Source of the DNA: CAZEFK01 sp964511405 | Lineage (GTDB): Bacteria; Pseudomonadota; Alphaproteobacteria; Elsterales; Elsteraceae | NCBI GenBank assembly: GCA_964511405.1 | Contig: CAZEFK010000054.1 | Coordinates: 1-35,659, forward strand | Reading direction: 5' to 3' | Length of the DNA stretch: 35,659 bases | Shown here: piece after piece, positions 29,717-35,659 of the stretch | Position numbering within the stretch: position 1 is the first letter of the stretch | How the letters are laid out: every line of letters begins with the position of its first letter | Program-made: the position numbers and the translations under genes | The notes under the pieces: model-generated | What the model was told of the DNA's origin: nothing | The model's input: only the letters and a program-made list of their open reading frames with translations | Databases searched by the model: none

Positions 29717-30154
29717 TCAAGACGGCGGCACGGCCGGACGCCCGAAGCGCAAGCGGTGACGGGGCAATGGGCCGTCCTCGCGGCGCAGCCACTCGGCGCG
29801 CAGGCCCGGATCGGCGCCGGCCGCGTGCAGCCACGCCTCGAACAGCCCCTCCAGGACGGCCGGCAGCACCGACAGCGCCGGCCCGCTGACCGGCGGCGCC
29901 TCGACATGCAGGATGTCGAGCGCGCCCTCGCCCTCGCGCAGGCGGCACCAGCCCAGCCCCAGCGCCAGCAGCTGCCGGGTCGCCGCGGCCTCGAGGTCGG
30001 ACAGCATCGGGCAGCGGCCGAGCGGCAGATCGGCGGCCATCTGCCGGCCGATCGCCTGCAGCAGGCCGCGCGACTCGGTCCAAGCGCGGCGCTCGGCGAC
30101 CGCGACCCGCAGCGCCGCCCACAACGCCGGCCCGGTGGCAGGTTCCTCCCCCAT
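29717..30154 (-). CDS. Hypothetical protein with possible resemblance to cellulose-synthase subunit BcsD
   Basis: The 145-residue soluble protein has helices around GLLQAIGRQMAADLPLGRCPMLSDLEAAA, a strand-like GWCRLREGEGALDILHVEAPP, and VLEGLFEAWLHAAGADPGLRAEW before a C-terminal RHRLRFGR. The order - helical pair, LPL-x-CxTLxxLE-type turn, GW strand, a HxxxP strand, then LEGxYxxWxxxxGA - reminds me of BcsD, the cytoplasmic cellulose-fibre-organising subunit. The match is by pattern only and no other bcs gene is in the window, so treat the name as tentative. ATG at 30154 has only a distant GGGGAGGA. Confidence 0.5.
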   Translation of the reverse strand: MGEEPATGPALWAALRVAVAERRAWTESRGLLQAIGRQMAADLPLGRCPMLSDLEAAATRQLLALGLGWCRLREGEGALDILHVEAPPVSGPALSVLPAVLEGLFEAWLHAAGADPGLRAEWLRREDGPLPRHRLRFGRPAVPPS

Positions 30155-30245
30155 GCGCCCGTCCGAGTCCTCCCCGGGGCCTATGCTACCGAGGCCGATC
30201 GCCGGCTTCGATCGATTCGGGAGACTCGGCCGGGTTATCCTGGAC

Positions 30246-31760
30246 CTATGTCAGCGCCGTCTCCTCCAGCATGATGCCGGAGTTCGAGCACAGCGCCCCG
30301 GGCAGGCTCTTGAAGCCCTGCACCGCCTTGGCCATGGCATAGGACTGCTCGCGCCAGGCCAGCCCCACCATCGGCGGCTCGTCGAGGGCCAGCCGCTGGG
30401 CTTCGGCATAGATGGCGCGCCGCTTGGCCGAATCGAACTCCTGACGTCCGGCGGCGAACAGCGCGTGCAGCTTCGGCGTCGGGATGCCGTAGCTGCGCCC
30501 ATAGGTGACCGACAGCTCGCCATCCATGACCGAGGCCAGGCCGTCGGGGTCGTTGCTGTCGGTGGTCGTGCCGAACACCGAGACCTCGTACTGGCCCTTG
30601 TTGCCCAGCGCCACCCGCTGGCCCCATTCGGGCAGGCTGAGCGTCGCCTGGATGCCGATCTCGGCCAGGTGCTGCTGCACGATCTCGGCGGTGGTCTTGT
30701 GCATGCTGTATTGCGCGGTCGCCAGCAGCGTGCAGGAAAAGCCGTCGGCGACGCCCGCCGCCTTCAGCAGCGCCTTGGCCTTGTCGGGGTCGTAGCCCCA
30801 GCCATGGGCCAAGGTGTCGTCGTAGAACTCGGTGCCGGGGGCGATCGGCGCCCCCGTGAGCGGCGCCCCGCGGCCGAAGAACACCGCCTGCACGATCTCC
30901 TCGCGGCGCACGGCATAGGCGGTGGCCAGGCGGATCCGGGGATCCTTGAACGGCCCGGTGCGGCCGTTGAAGATCAGGTTCATGAACGGGCCGACGGTGC
31001 CGTCGAGCTTGAACTGCGGGCTTTTGGCCAGCTCGTCCATGCTCTGCCAGGGCACATACTCGATGATGTCGACGTCGCCGGCCTTGAGCGCCGCCACCCG
31101 CAAGGTCTCGTCGGCATACACCACCATGCGGATCACTGACGTCCGCGGCAGTCCCGGCTTGTAGAAGCCGTCGACCGCATCAAGGTCGATCGAGACGCCG
31201 CGCTCCTGCGCCGTGATCTTGTACGGCCCCGCCCCGACCGGGCTGCCCCCGCTCGCCATCGACCGGCGCTCGATGACCGGCATGTGCGGGCTGGCGAGCC
31301 AGAGCGGCACGGTCACGGTCGGCTGCTTCATGACCAGGCGCACCGTTCGGGGATCCGGCGTCTCGATCGCGGCCACGCCCTGGAACTGGCTGCGCATCAG
31401 GGCATTCGAGCCCTCGCCCCGGACCTGGTCGATGGTCCAGGCGACGTCCGCGGCGGTGACAGGCGCCCCGCTCTGGAACTTGGCCTCGCGCAGCTTGAAC
31501 ACCCAGCCGGTGTCGCCGTCGCGGCCCCAGCTCTCGGCCAGCTCGGCGCGCACTTGGCCGTCCGGCCCGAACGACAGCAGGCCGCGATAGATCAGCAGCT
31601 TGACCGTGGCCGAGGACTGTCCGGTCGAGACCCACGGCAGGAGGTTCGGCGGATAGGCCGAGAGGCCGAAGCGCAAGGGCCCCGGCGCGGCGCCGGCACG
31701 CTGGCCCAGAACCGGCAGGGCGGCGCCGGCGATCAGCAGGCTGCGGCGACTGAGACGCAT
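30246..31760 (-). CDS. ABC transporter substrate-binding protein, peptide/nickel family (SBP_bac_5)
   Basis: The 504-residue periplasmic protein starts with a twin-arginine-like signal (MRLSRRSLLIAGAALPVLG) and has the family 5 layout: LRFGLSAYPPNLLPW, LIYRGLLSFGPDGQVRAELAESW, WVFKLREAKFQSGAPVTAADVAWTIDQV at about 86-113, and in the second lobe KDPRIRLATAYAVRREEIV and GYDPDKAKALLKAAG. It would deliver oligopeptides or related compounds to an ABC importer. No permease or ATPase genes follow in the window. GGAG lies seven bases before ATG 31760. It is divergent, 80 bp apart, from the creatininase-gamma-glutamyltransferase operon, suggesting a gamma-glutamyl or amide compound as ligand. Confidence 0.9.
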   Translation of the reverse strand: MRLSRRSLLIAGAALPVLGQRAGAAPGPLRFGLSAYPPNLLPWVSTGQSSATVKLLIYRGLLSFGPDGQVRAELAESWGRDGDTGWVFKLREAKFQSGAPVTAADVAWTIDQVRGEGSNALMRSQFQGVAAIETPDPRTVRLVMKQPTVTVPLWLASPHMPVIERRSMASGGSPVGAGPYKITAQERGVSIDLDAVDGFYKPGLPRTSVIRMVVYADETLRVAALKAGDVDIIEYVPWQSMDELAKSPQFKLDGTVGPFMNLIFNGRTGPFKDPRIRLATAYAVRREEIVQAVFFGRGAPLTGAPIAPGTEFYDDTLAHGWGYDPDKAKALLKAAGVADGFSCTLLATAQYSMHKTTAEIVQQHLAEIGIQATLSLPEWGQRVALGNKGQYEVSVFGTTTDSNDPDGLASVMDGELSVTYGRSYGIPTPKLHALFAAGRQEFDSAKRRAIYAEAQRLALDEPPMVGLAWREQSYAMAKAVQGFKSLPGALCSNSGIMLEETALT

Positions 31761-31840
31761 GGCGATACTCCGGCAGGGCGGGTTGAGACCAACGCTAGCG
31801 AGGCGATAGCGTAGCGTCCACGCAATCGAGGAGATCCGAC

Positions 31841-32653
31841 GTGGCGGGGATGCAGAAGCTGCGCATGGCCGAGCTGACCGGTGGCGAGGCGCGCGAGGTG
31901 CTGGCCGGCAATCCGGTCATCCTGCTGCCCATGGGCAGCCATGAGGATCAGGGGCCGCACGCGCCCATGGGCGACTATCTGTCGGCCGCGCGCATCGCCG
32001 AGCTGATCGCCGAGCGCGCCACCGGCCGCGGCGTGCGCACGCTGGTGGCGCCGGTGCTGCCCTTCGGCGGCGCCGACTATTTCGGCGCCATGCCCGGCGG
32101 CATCGCGCTGGAGCAGTCGACGTTGCGCGCGGTGCTGACCGACATGTTCGCGTGCCTGCTGCGCCACGGCCTGACCCGGCTGATCGTGATCAACGGCCAT
32201 GGCGGCAACGTCCAGGCGATCCACGACACCACCCAGGTCGTCTACAAGAGCCGGAAGGTGCTGGTCCCCAGCCTCTATCTCTGGCGCATCGGCTATGGCC
32301 TGCTGCCCGGCATCCTGGGCGAGGAGACCGCGAAGAAGGCCGCCGGCCACGGCGCCGACCCGCTGACCAGCGTGGTCATGCACCTGTTCCCCGACCTCCT
32401 GCGCCCCGACCTGGTGCCCGATCCCTCGCCGCTGCGCCAGGTGTTCGGCATGCCGGCCACCGCCTTCGGCACCGCCCGCTTCGACGGCGCGGAAGTCGCG
32501 ATCCCGGTCGAGTATGACGAGATCGCGCCCAACGCCGTGCGCAGCGGCGATCCCCGCCTGTGCTCGGCCGAGACCGGGGCCAAGCTGGTCGAGCAGTTGA
32601 CCGAGATCGGTGCCCGCTTCGTGCGGCACTACGTGGACCACGCCACGTGGTAG
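31841..32653 (+). CDS. Creatininase-family amidohydrolase
   Basis: The 270-residue protein is a creatininase-family member: ILLPMGSHEDQGPHAPMGDY at 27-46, FGGADYFGAMPGGIAL, and LIVINGHGGNVQAI near 117-130. Creatininase, FAPy deformylase and mycofactocin-maturation MftE enzymes of this family open cyclic amides or cleave peptides using two metals. Glu35, Asp45 and the NGH histidine are kept, but the His of the usual EQHGPH is Gln37 here, and the acidic residue after NGH is Gly, so the second metal site looks altered. GTG at 31841 follows GAGGAG; ATG at 31850 is an alternative. The end overlaps the next gene by seven bases. Confidence 0.86.
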   Translation: MAGMQKLRMAELTGGEAREVLAGNPVILLPMGSHEDQGPHAPMGDYLSAARIAELIAERATGRGVRTLVAPVLPFGGADYFGAMPGGIALEQSTLRAVLTDMFACLLRHGLTRLIVINGHGGNVQAIHDTTQVVYKSRKVLVPSLYLWRIGYGLLPGILGEETAKKAAGHGADPLTSVVMHLFPDLLRPDLVPDPSPLRQVFGMPATAFGTARFDGAEVAIPVEYDEIAPNAVRSGDPRLCSAETGAKLVEQLTEIGARFVRHYVDHATW

Positions 32654-34311
32654 GCGCCCGCCAGGTCGCCTTCGCCTGCGAGAAGCGCCCGGCCACCGGC
32701 GCGGGCGGCATGGCGGTGACCAACCATCCGCTGGCGACCGCCGCCGCGGCCGAGGCCCTGCTGGCGGGCGGCAACGCCGTCGACGCCGCGGTCACGGCGC
32801 TGTTCGCGCTGACCGTGGTCGAGCCGATGATGGTCGGCGTGCTGGGCGGCGGGCTGGCCCACATCCGCACTCCGGACGGTGCGCACCGGGTGCTCGACGG
32901 CATCAGCACCGGGCCGCGCCGGGCCCGGGACGACATGTACCGGACGCTGTCCGACACCCTGCCCGACTATCAGGAGACCGAGGGCCGCGCCAACGCCGTG
33001 GGGCCGCTGGCGGTCGCCGTGCCCGGGGCGCTCGCCGGCTGGTGCACGGCGCTGGAGCGCTACGGCACCATGCCGCTGGCCGACGTGGTGGCGCCGGCGA
33101 TCCGCCTGGCCGAGCGCGGCTTCACGGTCACGCCTTACCTGACCGACTGCATCGCCGACTCGGCCCCGGACCTGGCCCGCGATCCCGGCATGGCGGCGCT
33201 GTTCCTGCCCGGCGGCCGGCCGCGGCCGGCCGGCGACCGGCTGGTCCAGTCGGACTACGCCCAGACCTTGCGCCGGATCGCGGCCGAGGGGCCGGCGGCG
33301 CTCTATGGCGGCGCGCTGGGCGAACGGCTGGCCGCCTACATGGCGGCATCAGGCGGCCTGATCGACATGGCCGACCTCGCCGCCTACCGCGTCATCGAGC
33401 GGCAGGTCGTGCGCGGCAGCTACCGCGGCTTCGAGATCATCGGGCCGCCGCCGCCCTCCTCGGCCGGCGTGCACATCGTGCAGATGCTGAACATCCTGGA
33501 GGGCTACGACCTCGGCGGCATGGGCTTCGGCTCGCCCGATGCGATCCACCTGATCGCCGAGGCGCTGAAGATCGCCTTCGCCGACCGCGCCGTGGCCACC
33601 GCCGACCCGGCCTTCGTCGACGTGCCGGTCGACCGCCTGATCGCCAAGGACTATGCCGACCGCCGCCGCGCCGCCATCGACCTCGGCCGCGCCCGCGACT
33701 GGGCGCCCGGCGTGGCGCCCGGCGAATCCGCCAACACCACCCATGTCACGGTCGCCGACCGCTTCGGCGGCGTCGTGGCCGCGACCCAGACCATCAACGC
33801 CCTGTTCGGCGCCCGCGTCATGATCCCGGGCACGGGCATGATCGCCAACAACTACATGTTCAATTTCGACCCGCATCCGGGCAAGGCGCTCTCGGTGGCG
33901 CCCGGCAAGCGGGTGTTCACCTCGATGGCGCCGATGATGGCGGTGCGCGACGGCCGCCTCGCCTACGCCCTGGGCCTGCCCGGCGGCCTGCGCATCTTCG
34001 GCTCGGCCATGCAGGCCCTGATCAACCTGATCGACCACGGCATGACCCTGCAGGAGGCGGTCGAGGCGCCGCGGGTGTGGACCCAGGGCCACCGGCTGGA
34101 GCTGGAGGAGGCCTATCCGCGGACGACCCTGGACGCCCTGGCCGCGCGCGGCCATCCGGTGCAGAGCGTGCCGCGCATCGCGGGCGGCATGAACGCCATA
34201 GCCTTCGCGCCCGACGGTACGCTCACGGGCGCTGCCTGCTGGCGCGCCGACGGGACCGCCCTGGGCATCGGCGGCGGACTGGCGCGCGCGGGCGTGCGGT
34301 TCACGATTTGA
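32647..34311 (+). CDS. Gamma-glutamyltransferase family Ntn hydrolase (cytoplasmic, YwrD-like)
   Basis: The 554-residue protein has all parts of a gamma-glutamyltransferase: GGMAVTNHPLATAAAAEALLAGGNAVDAAV in the N-terminal subunit, LSGG-like VLGGGLAHIRT, and the self-cleavage/catalytic site ESANTTHVTVADRFGG with Thr364 as the expected nucleophile, then SMAPMMAVRDG, LGLPGGLRIFGSAMQAL and VEAPRVWTQG. Cleavage would give subunits of about 363 and 191 residues. No signal peptide is present, unlike secreted Ggt, so it resembles cytoplasmic YwrD-type members. GTG at 32647 overlaps the creatininase stop (GTGGTAG), implying coupling; ATG at 32710 is possible. The pair probably degrades one amide or gamma-glutamyl compound. 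Confidence 0.88.
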   Translation: MVGARQVAFACEKRPATGAGGMAVTNHPLATAAAAEALLAGGNAVDAAVTALFALTVVEPMMVGVLGGGLAHIRTPDGAHRVLDGISTGPRRARDDMYRTLSDTLPDYQETEGRANAVGPLAVAVPGALAGWCTALERYGTMPLADVVAPAIRLAERGFTVTPYLTDCIADSAPDLARDPGMAALFLPGGRPRPAGDRLVQSDYAQTLRRIAAEGPAALYGGALGERLAAYMAASGGLIDMADLAAYRVIERQVVRGSYRGFEIIGPPPPSSAGVHIVQMLNILEGYDLGGMGFGSPDAIHLIAEALKIAFADRAVATADPAFVDVPVDRLIAKDYADRRRAAIDLGRARDWAPGVAPGESANTTHVTVADRFGGVVAATQTINALFGARVMIPGTGMIANNYMFNFDPHPGKALSVAPGKRVFTSMAPMMAVRDGRLAYALGLPGGLRIFGSAMQALINLIDHGMTLQEAVEAPRVWTQGHRLELEEAYPRTTLDALAARGHPVQSVPRIAGGMNAIAFAPDGTLTGAACWRADGTALGIGGGLARAGVRFTI

Positions 34312-34403
34312 GAGTATTCAGTAGCGTACGCACAGTCCAAACACGAAGTCTGATAAAACTATCTGCAGACGATCTGCACCATTCATCCAACGTATCCATG
34401 ACA

Positions 34404-34498
34404 CCCCTCCTCCCAGCCTCCTCCCACAAGGGGAGGAGGAGTTCTGTCATTGCAGCGCCGCCCCTCCTCCCCTTGTGGGAGGAGGTCGGGTGGAGGGG
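34404..34498. repeat. REP-like pair of inverted hairpins (36-bp imperfect inverted repeat)
   Basis: A perfect 23-bp inverted repeat (34417-34439 against 34463-34485), whose left arm starts CCTCCTCCCACAAGGGGAGG, is extended outward by 13 bases on each side with three mismatches (to 34404 and 34498). Each arm is itself a hairpin, CCTCCTCCC-ACAAG-GGGAGGAGG, so the unit is a head-to-head pair as in REP/BIME elements. It lies in the gap between the convergent gamma-glutamyltransferase and crotonase genes, so it may also terminate both. Such CCTCC...GGAGG palindromes are common intergenic repeats in alphaproteobacterial genomes. Confidence 0.85.
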
Positions 34499-34532
34499 GA
34501 ATCCCGACGAGTCCATTCATGCACAGCCCGCG

Positions 34533-35327
34533 CTACCGCCCGCTGAACGCGGGCTTGCGCTTGGCCAGGAAGGCGCGGCGGCCCTCGACATAGTCGTCGC
34601 TGTCGAAGCAGGCCTGCACCGTCTCCTCGCAGCCGTCGATGTCGACCACATCAGGCATCTTGGCCAGTTCGCCGATGATGTGCTTGACCGAGCGCATGGT
34701 CAGCGGCGCGTTGGCCGCGATCATGTGGCAATAATCGCTGACATAGGGTGCCAGCAGGATCGGCGCCACCACCCGGTTCAGCAGGCCCATGGCCAGCACT
34801 TCCTCGGCCGTGAACTGGCGGCCGGTGAAGAAGATCTCCTTGGCGAAGGCGGGGCCGATCAGGTCGACCAGCTTCTTCATGCCCGCCGCGCGATAGCCCA
34901 CGCCCAGCTTGGCGGCGGGAATGCTGAACTTGGCATTGTCGGCGGCGATTCGGATGTCGCACGCGACCGCGATCCCGACGCCGCCGCCGATGCAATAGCC
35001 GCTGATCATGGCGATGGTCGGCTTGGTCAGGGCGGCCAGCGCCTCGTAGGCCCGCTCCACGGCATTGCCGTAGCGCTCGACGGTCTCGGGCGTGGCGCGC
35101 TCGGTCTCGAACTGCGAGACGTCGGCGCCGGCCACGAACGCCTTCTCGCCGGCGCCGCGGACCACGATGACGCGGACATGCGGGTCGCGCTCGAAAGCCT
35201 CGAGCACCGTCGGCACCGCTTCCCACATGTCCAGCGACAGCGCGTTGTGCCGCGCGGGGTTGTTGAAGAGCAGGGTGCCGATGGGGCCGTCGATCTCGGC
35301 GAGCACCCGGCTGGTCGCAGGCTGCAT
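34533..35327 (-). CDS. Enoyl-CoA hydratase/isomerase (crotonase-fold) family protein
   Basis: The 264-residue protein has the crotonase fold: NNPARHNALSLDMW at 22-35, the first oxyanion loop AFVAGADVSQF at 63-73, and the second oxyanion segment SGYCIGGGVGIAVACDIRIA at 109-128, then FTGRQFTAEEVLAMGLLNRVV. The two glutamates that act as acid and base in rat hydratase are missing: the GGGCELA position is Gly118 and the QPEI position is Ala138 in SIPAAKLG. A simple hydratase role is therefore doubtful; isomerase, hydrolase or decarboxylase activities of the superfamily are alternatives. GGGAG precedes ATG 35327. It is divergent from groEL. Confidence 0.88.
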   Translation of the reverse strand: MQPATSRVLAEIDGPIGTLLFNNPARHNALSLDMWEAVPTVLEAFERDPHVRVIVVRGAGEKAFVAGADVSQFETERATPETVERYGNAVERAYEALAALTKPTIAMISGYCIGGGVGIAVACDIRIAADNAKFSIPAAKLGVGYRAAGMKKLVDLIGPAFAKEIFFTGRQFTAEEVLAMGLLNRVVAPILLAPYVSDYCHMIAANAPLTMRSVKHIIGELAKMPDVVDIDGCEETVQACFDSDDYVEGRRAFLAKRKPAFSGR

Positions 35328-35403
35328 CCGGCTTCGCTCCCTGTAAGCCGCCGGGTTGTTTCCCGTCGGCACTGCTGGCCGCAGGGTATCATGCGCCGGG
35401 TCC

Positions 35404-35432
35404 CTTGAACGGCGTTTTTGCCGCACCCATGT
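35404..35432 (+). promoter_or_regulatory. RpoH (sigma-32) heat-shock promoter of groEL
   Basis: CTTGAA (35404-35409) and CCCATGT (35426-35432) are separated by 16 bases, matching the heat-shock consensus CTTGAA-N13-17-CCCCAT. Transcription would begin near 35438, about 60 nt before the groEL ATG. I find no CIRCE repeat (TTAGCACTC-N9-GAGTGCTAA) in the gap. Confidence 0.75.
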
Positions 35433-35499
35433 CGCGACGTGCGCCCTGCCCGGGGCCGGGACCAGGGAGACGGACTGCAAACGGGAGGAGGCAACTTCG

Positions 35500-35659
35500 A
35501 TGGCAGCCAAGGACGTCAAGTTCTCGACCGATGCGCGCGACAAGATGCTGCGCGGCGTGGACCTGCTGGCCAACGCCGTCCGGGTGACGCTGGGTCCCAA
35601 GGGGCGCAACGTCGTGCTCGACAAGAGCTTCGGCGCCCCGCGCATCACCAAGGACGGCG
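35500..35659 (+). CDS. groEL: Chaperonin GroEL, N-terminal fragment cut by window end
   Basis: The first 53 codons read MAAKDVKFSTDARDKMLRGV and continue with LLANAVRVTLGPKGRNVVLDKSFGAPRITKDG, the near-invariant beginning of GroEL with the ATP-binding TLGPKGRN block at about 30-37. GGGAGGAGG lies 9 bases before ATG 35500. GroEL forms the 14-mer folding chamber with GroES. No groES precedes it: the upstream 172 bp hold only a promoter and the divergent crotonase gene. It may therefore be an extra groEL copy, or groES may lie elsewhere. The remainder of the gene is outside the window. Confidence 0.95.
   Translation, partial: MAAKDVKFSTDARDKMLRGVDLLANAVRVTLGPKGRNVVLDKSFGAPRITKDG

Noticed and set aside
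32610..35408. A 932-codon open frame running through the gamma-glutamyltransferase and beyond
   Set aside because: It is an out-of-frame shadow rich in Arg, Gly, Pro and Ala, crosses the REP-like repeat, and is antisense to the crotonase gene.
1..35659. CRISPR array, defence island, prophage or insertion sequence
   Set aside because: I saw no regularly spaced repeats, no transposase, integrase, nuclease or restriction gene; all larger frames belong to metabolism, transport, regulation or envelope functions.

Overview
The window is a GC-rich (roughly 70% by eye), densely packed chromosomal segment of what looks like an alphaproteobacterium, most plausibly of a Rhodospirillales-type lineage. 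The pointers are a two-domain cold-shock protein, a polyhydroxyalkanoate depolymerase with a phasin-like partner, a UPF0260/YcgN protein, a short MdoH-type glucosyltransferase, an RpoH-type promoter before groEL, and codon use saturated in G/C at third positions. The taxonomic call is inference; no rRNA or other decisive marker is present. I see no tRNA, rRNA, CRISPR array, transposase or phage gene, so this reads as core and accessory metabolism rather than a mobile island.

Layout. 1-3.4 kb: the start of an unknown gene, an MFS_3-type exporter, and a double cold-shock-domain protein behind a long leader. 3.4-8.1 kb: a hemerythrin-like protein, a PEP-CTERM surface protein with a textbook sigma-54 promoter and upstream inverted repeats, a GH15 glucoamylase/trehalase-like enzyme and a Bcr/CflA exporter. 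8.1-12.6 kb: an SDR/MarR divergon with a palindromic operator, a translationally coupled DedA plus ATP-grasp ligase pair, and a class V aminotransferase. 12.6-16.3 kb: a DUF1194 VWA protein, a GNAT acetyltransferase, MdoH, a small lipoprotein, and a compact multi-hairpin intergenic element. 16.3-21.7 kb: LysR divergent from an ArgD-like aminotransferase, then a CHASE2-PP2C (SpoIIE) membrane phosphatase facing a FecR/OmpA pair, a candidate envelope-sensing module. 21.7-28.9 kb: two MFS transporters, a DUF72 protein, a branched-chain aminotransferase, and the phasin-like/PHA depolymerase pair. 28.6-34.3 kb: small lipoprotein, YcgN, a membrane peptide, a possible BcsD-like protein, and a group consisting of a family 5 substrate-binding protein divergent from creatininase and gamma-glutamyltransferase. 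34.4-35.7 kb: a REP-like inverted repeat, a crotonase-fold protein lacking both catalytic glutamates, and the start of a groEL without an adjacent groES.

Gene organisation is very tight: several convergent pairs overlap at their 3' ends (8081-8121, 12596-12599, 20632-20645) or abut (9523/9528, 28918/28919). The observations most worth a second look are the sigma-54/PEP-CTERM control region, the structured element at 16174-16278, the DedA/ATP-grasp pair, the CHASE2-PP2C/OmpA/FecR module, and the active-site-deficient crotonase and creatininase homologues.
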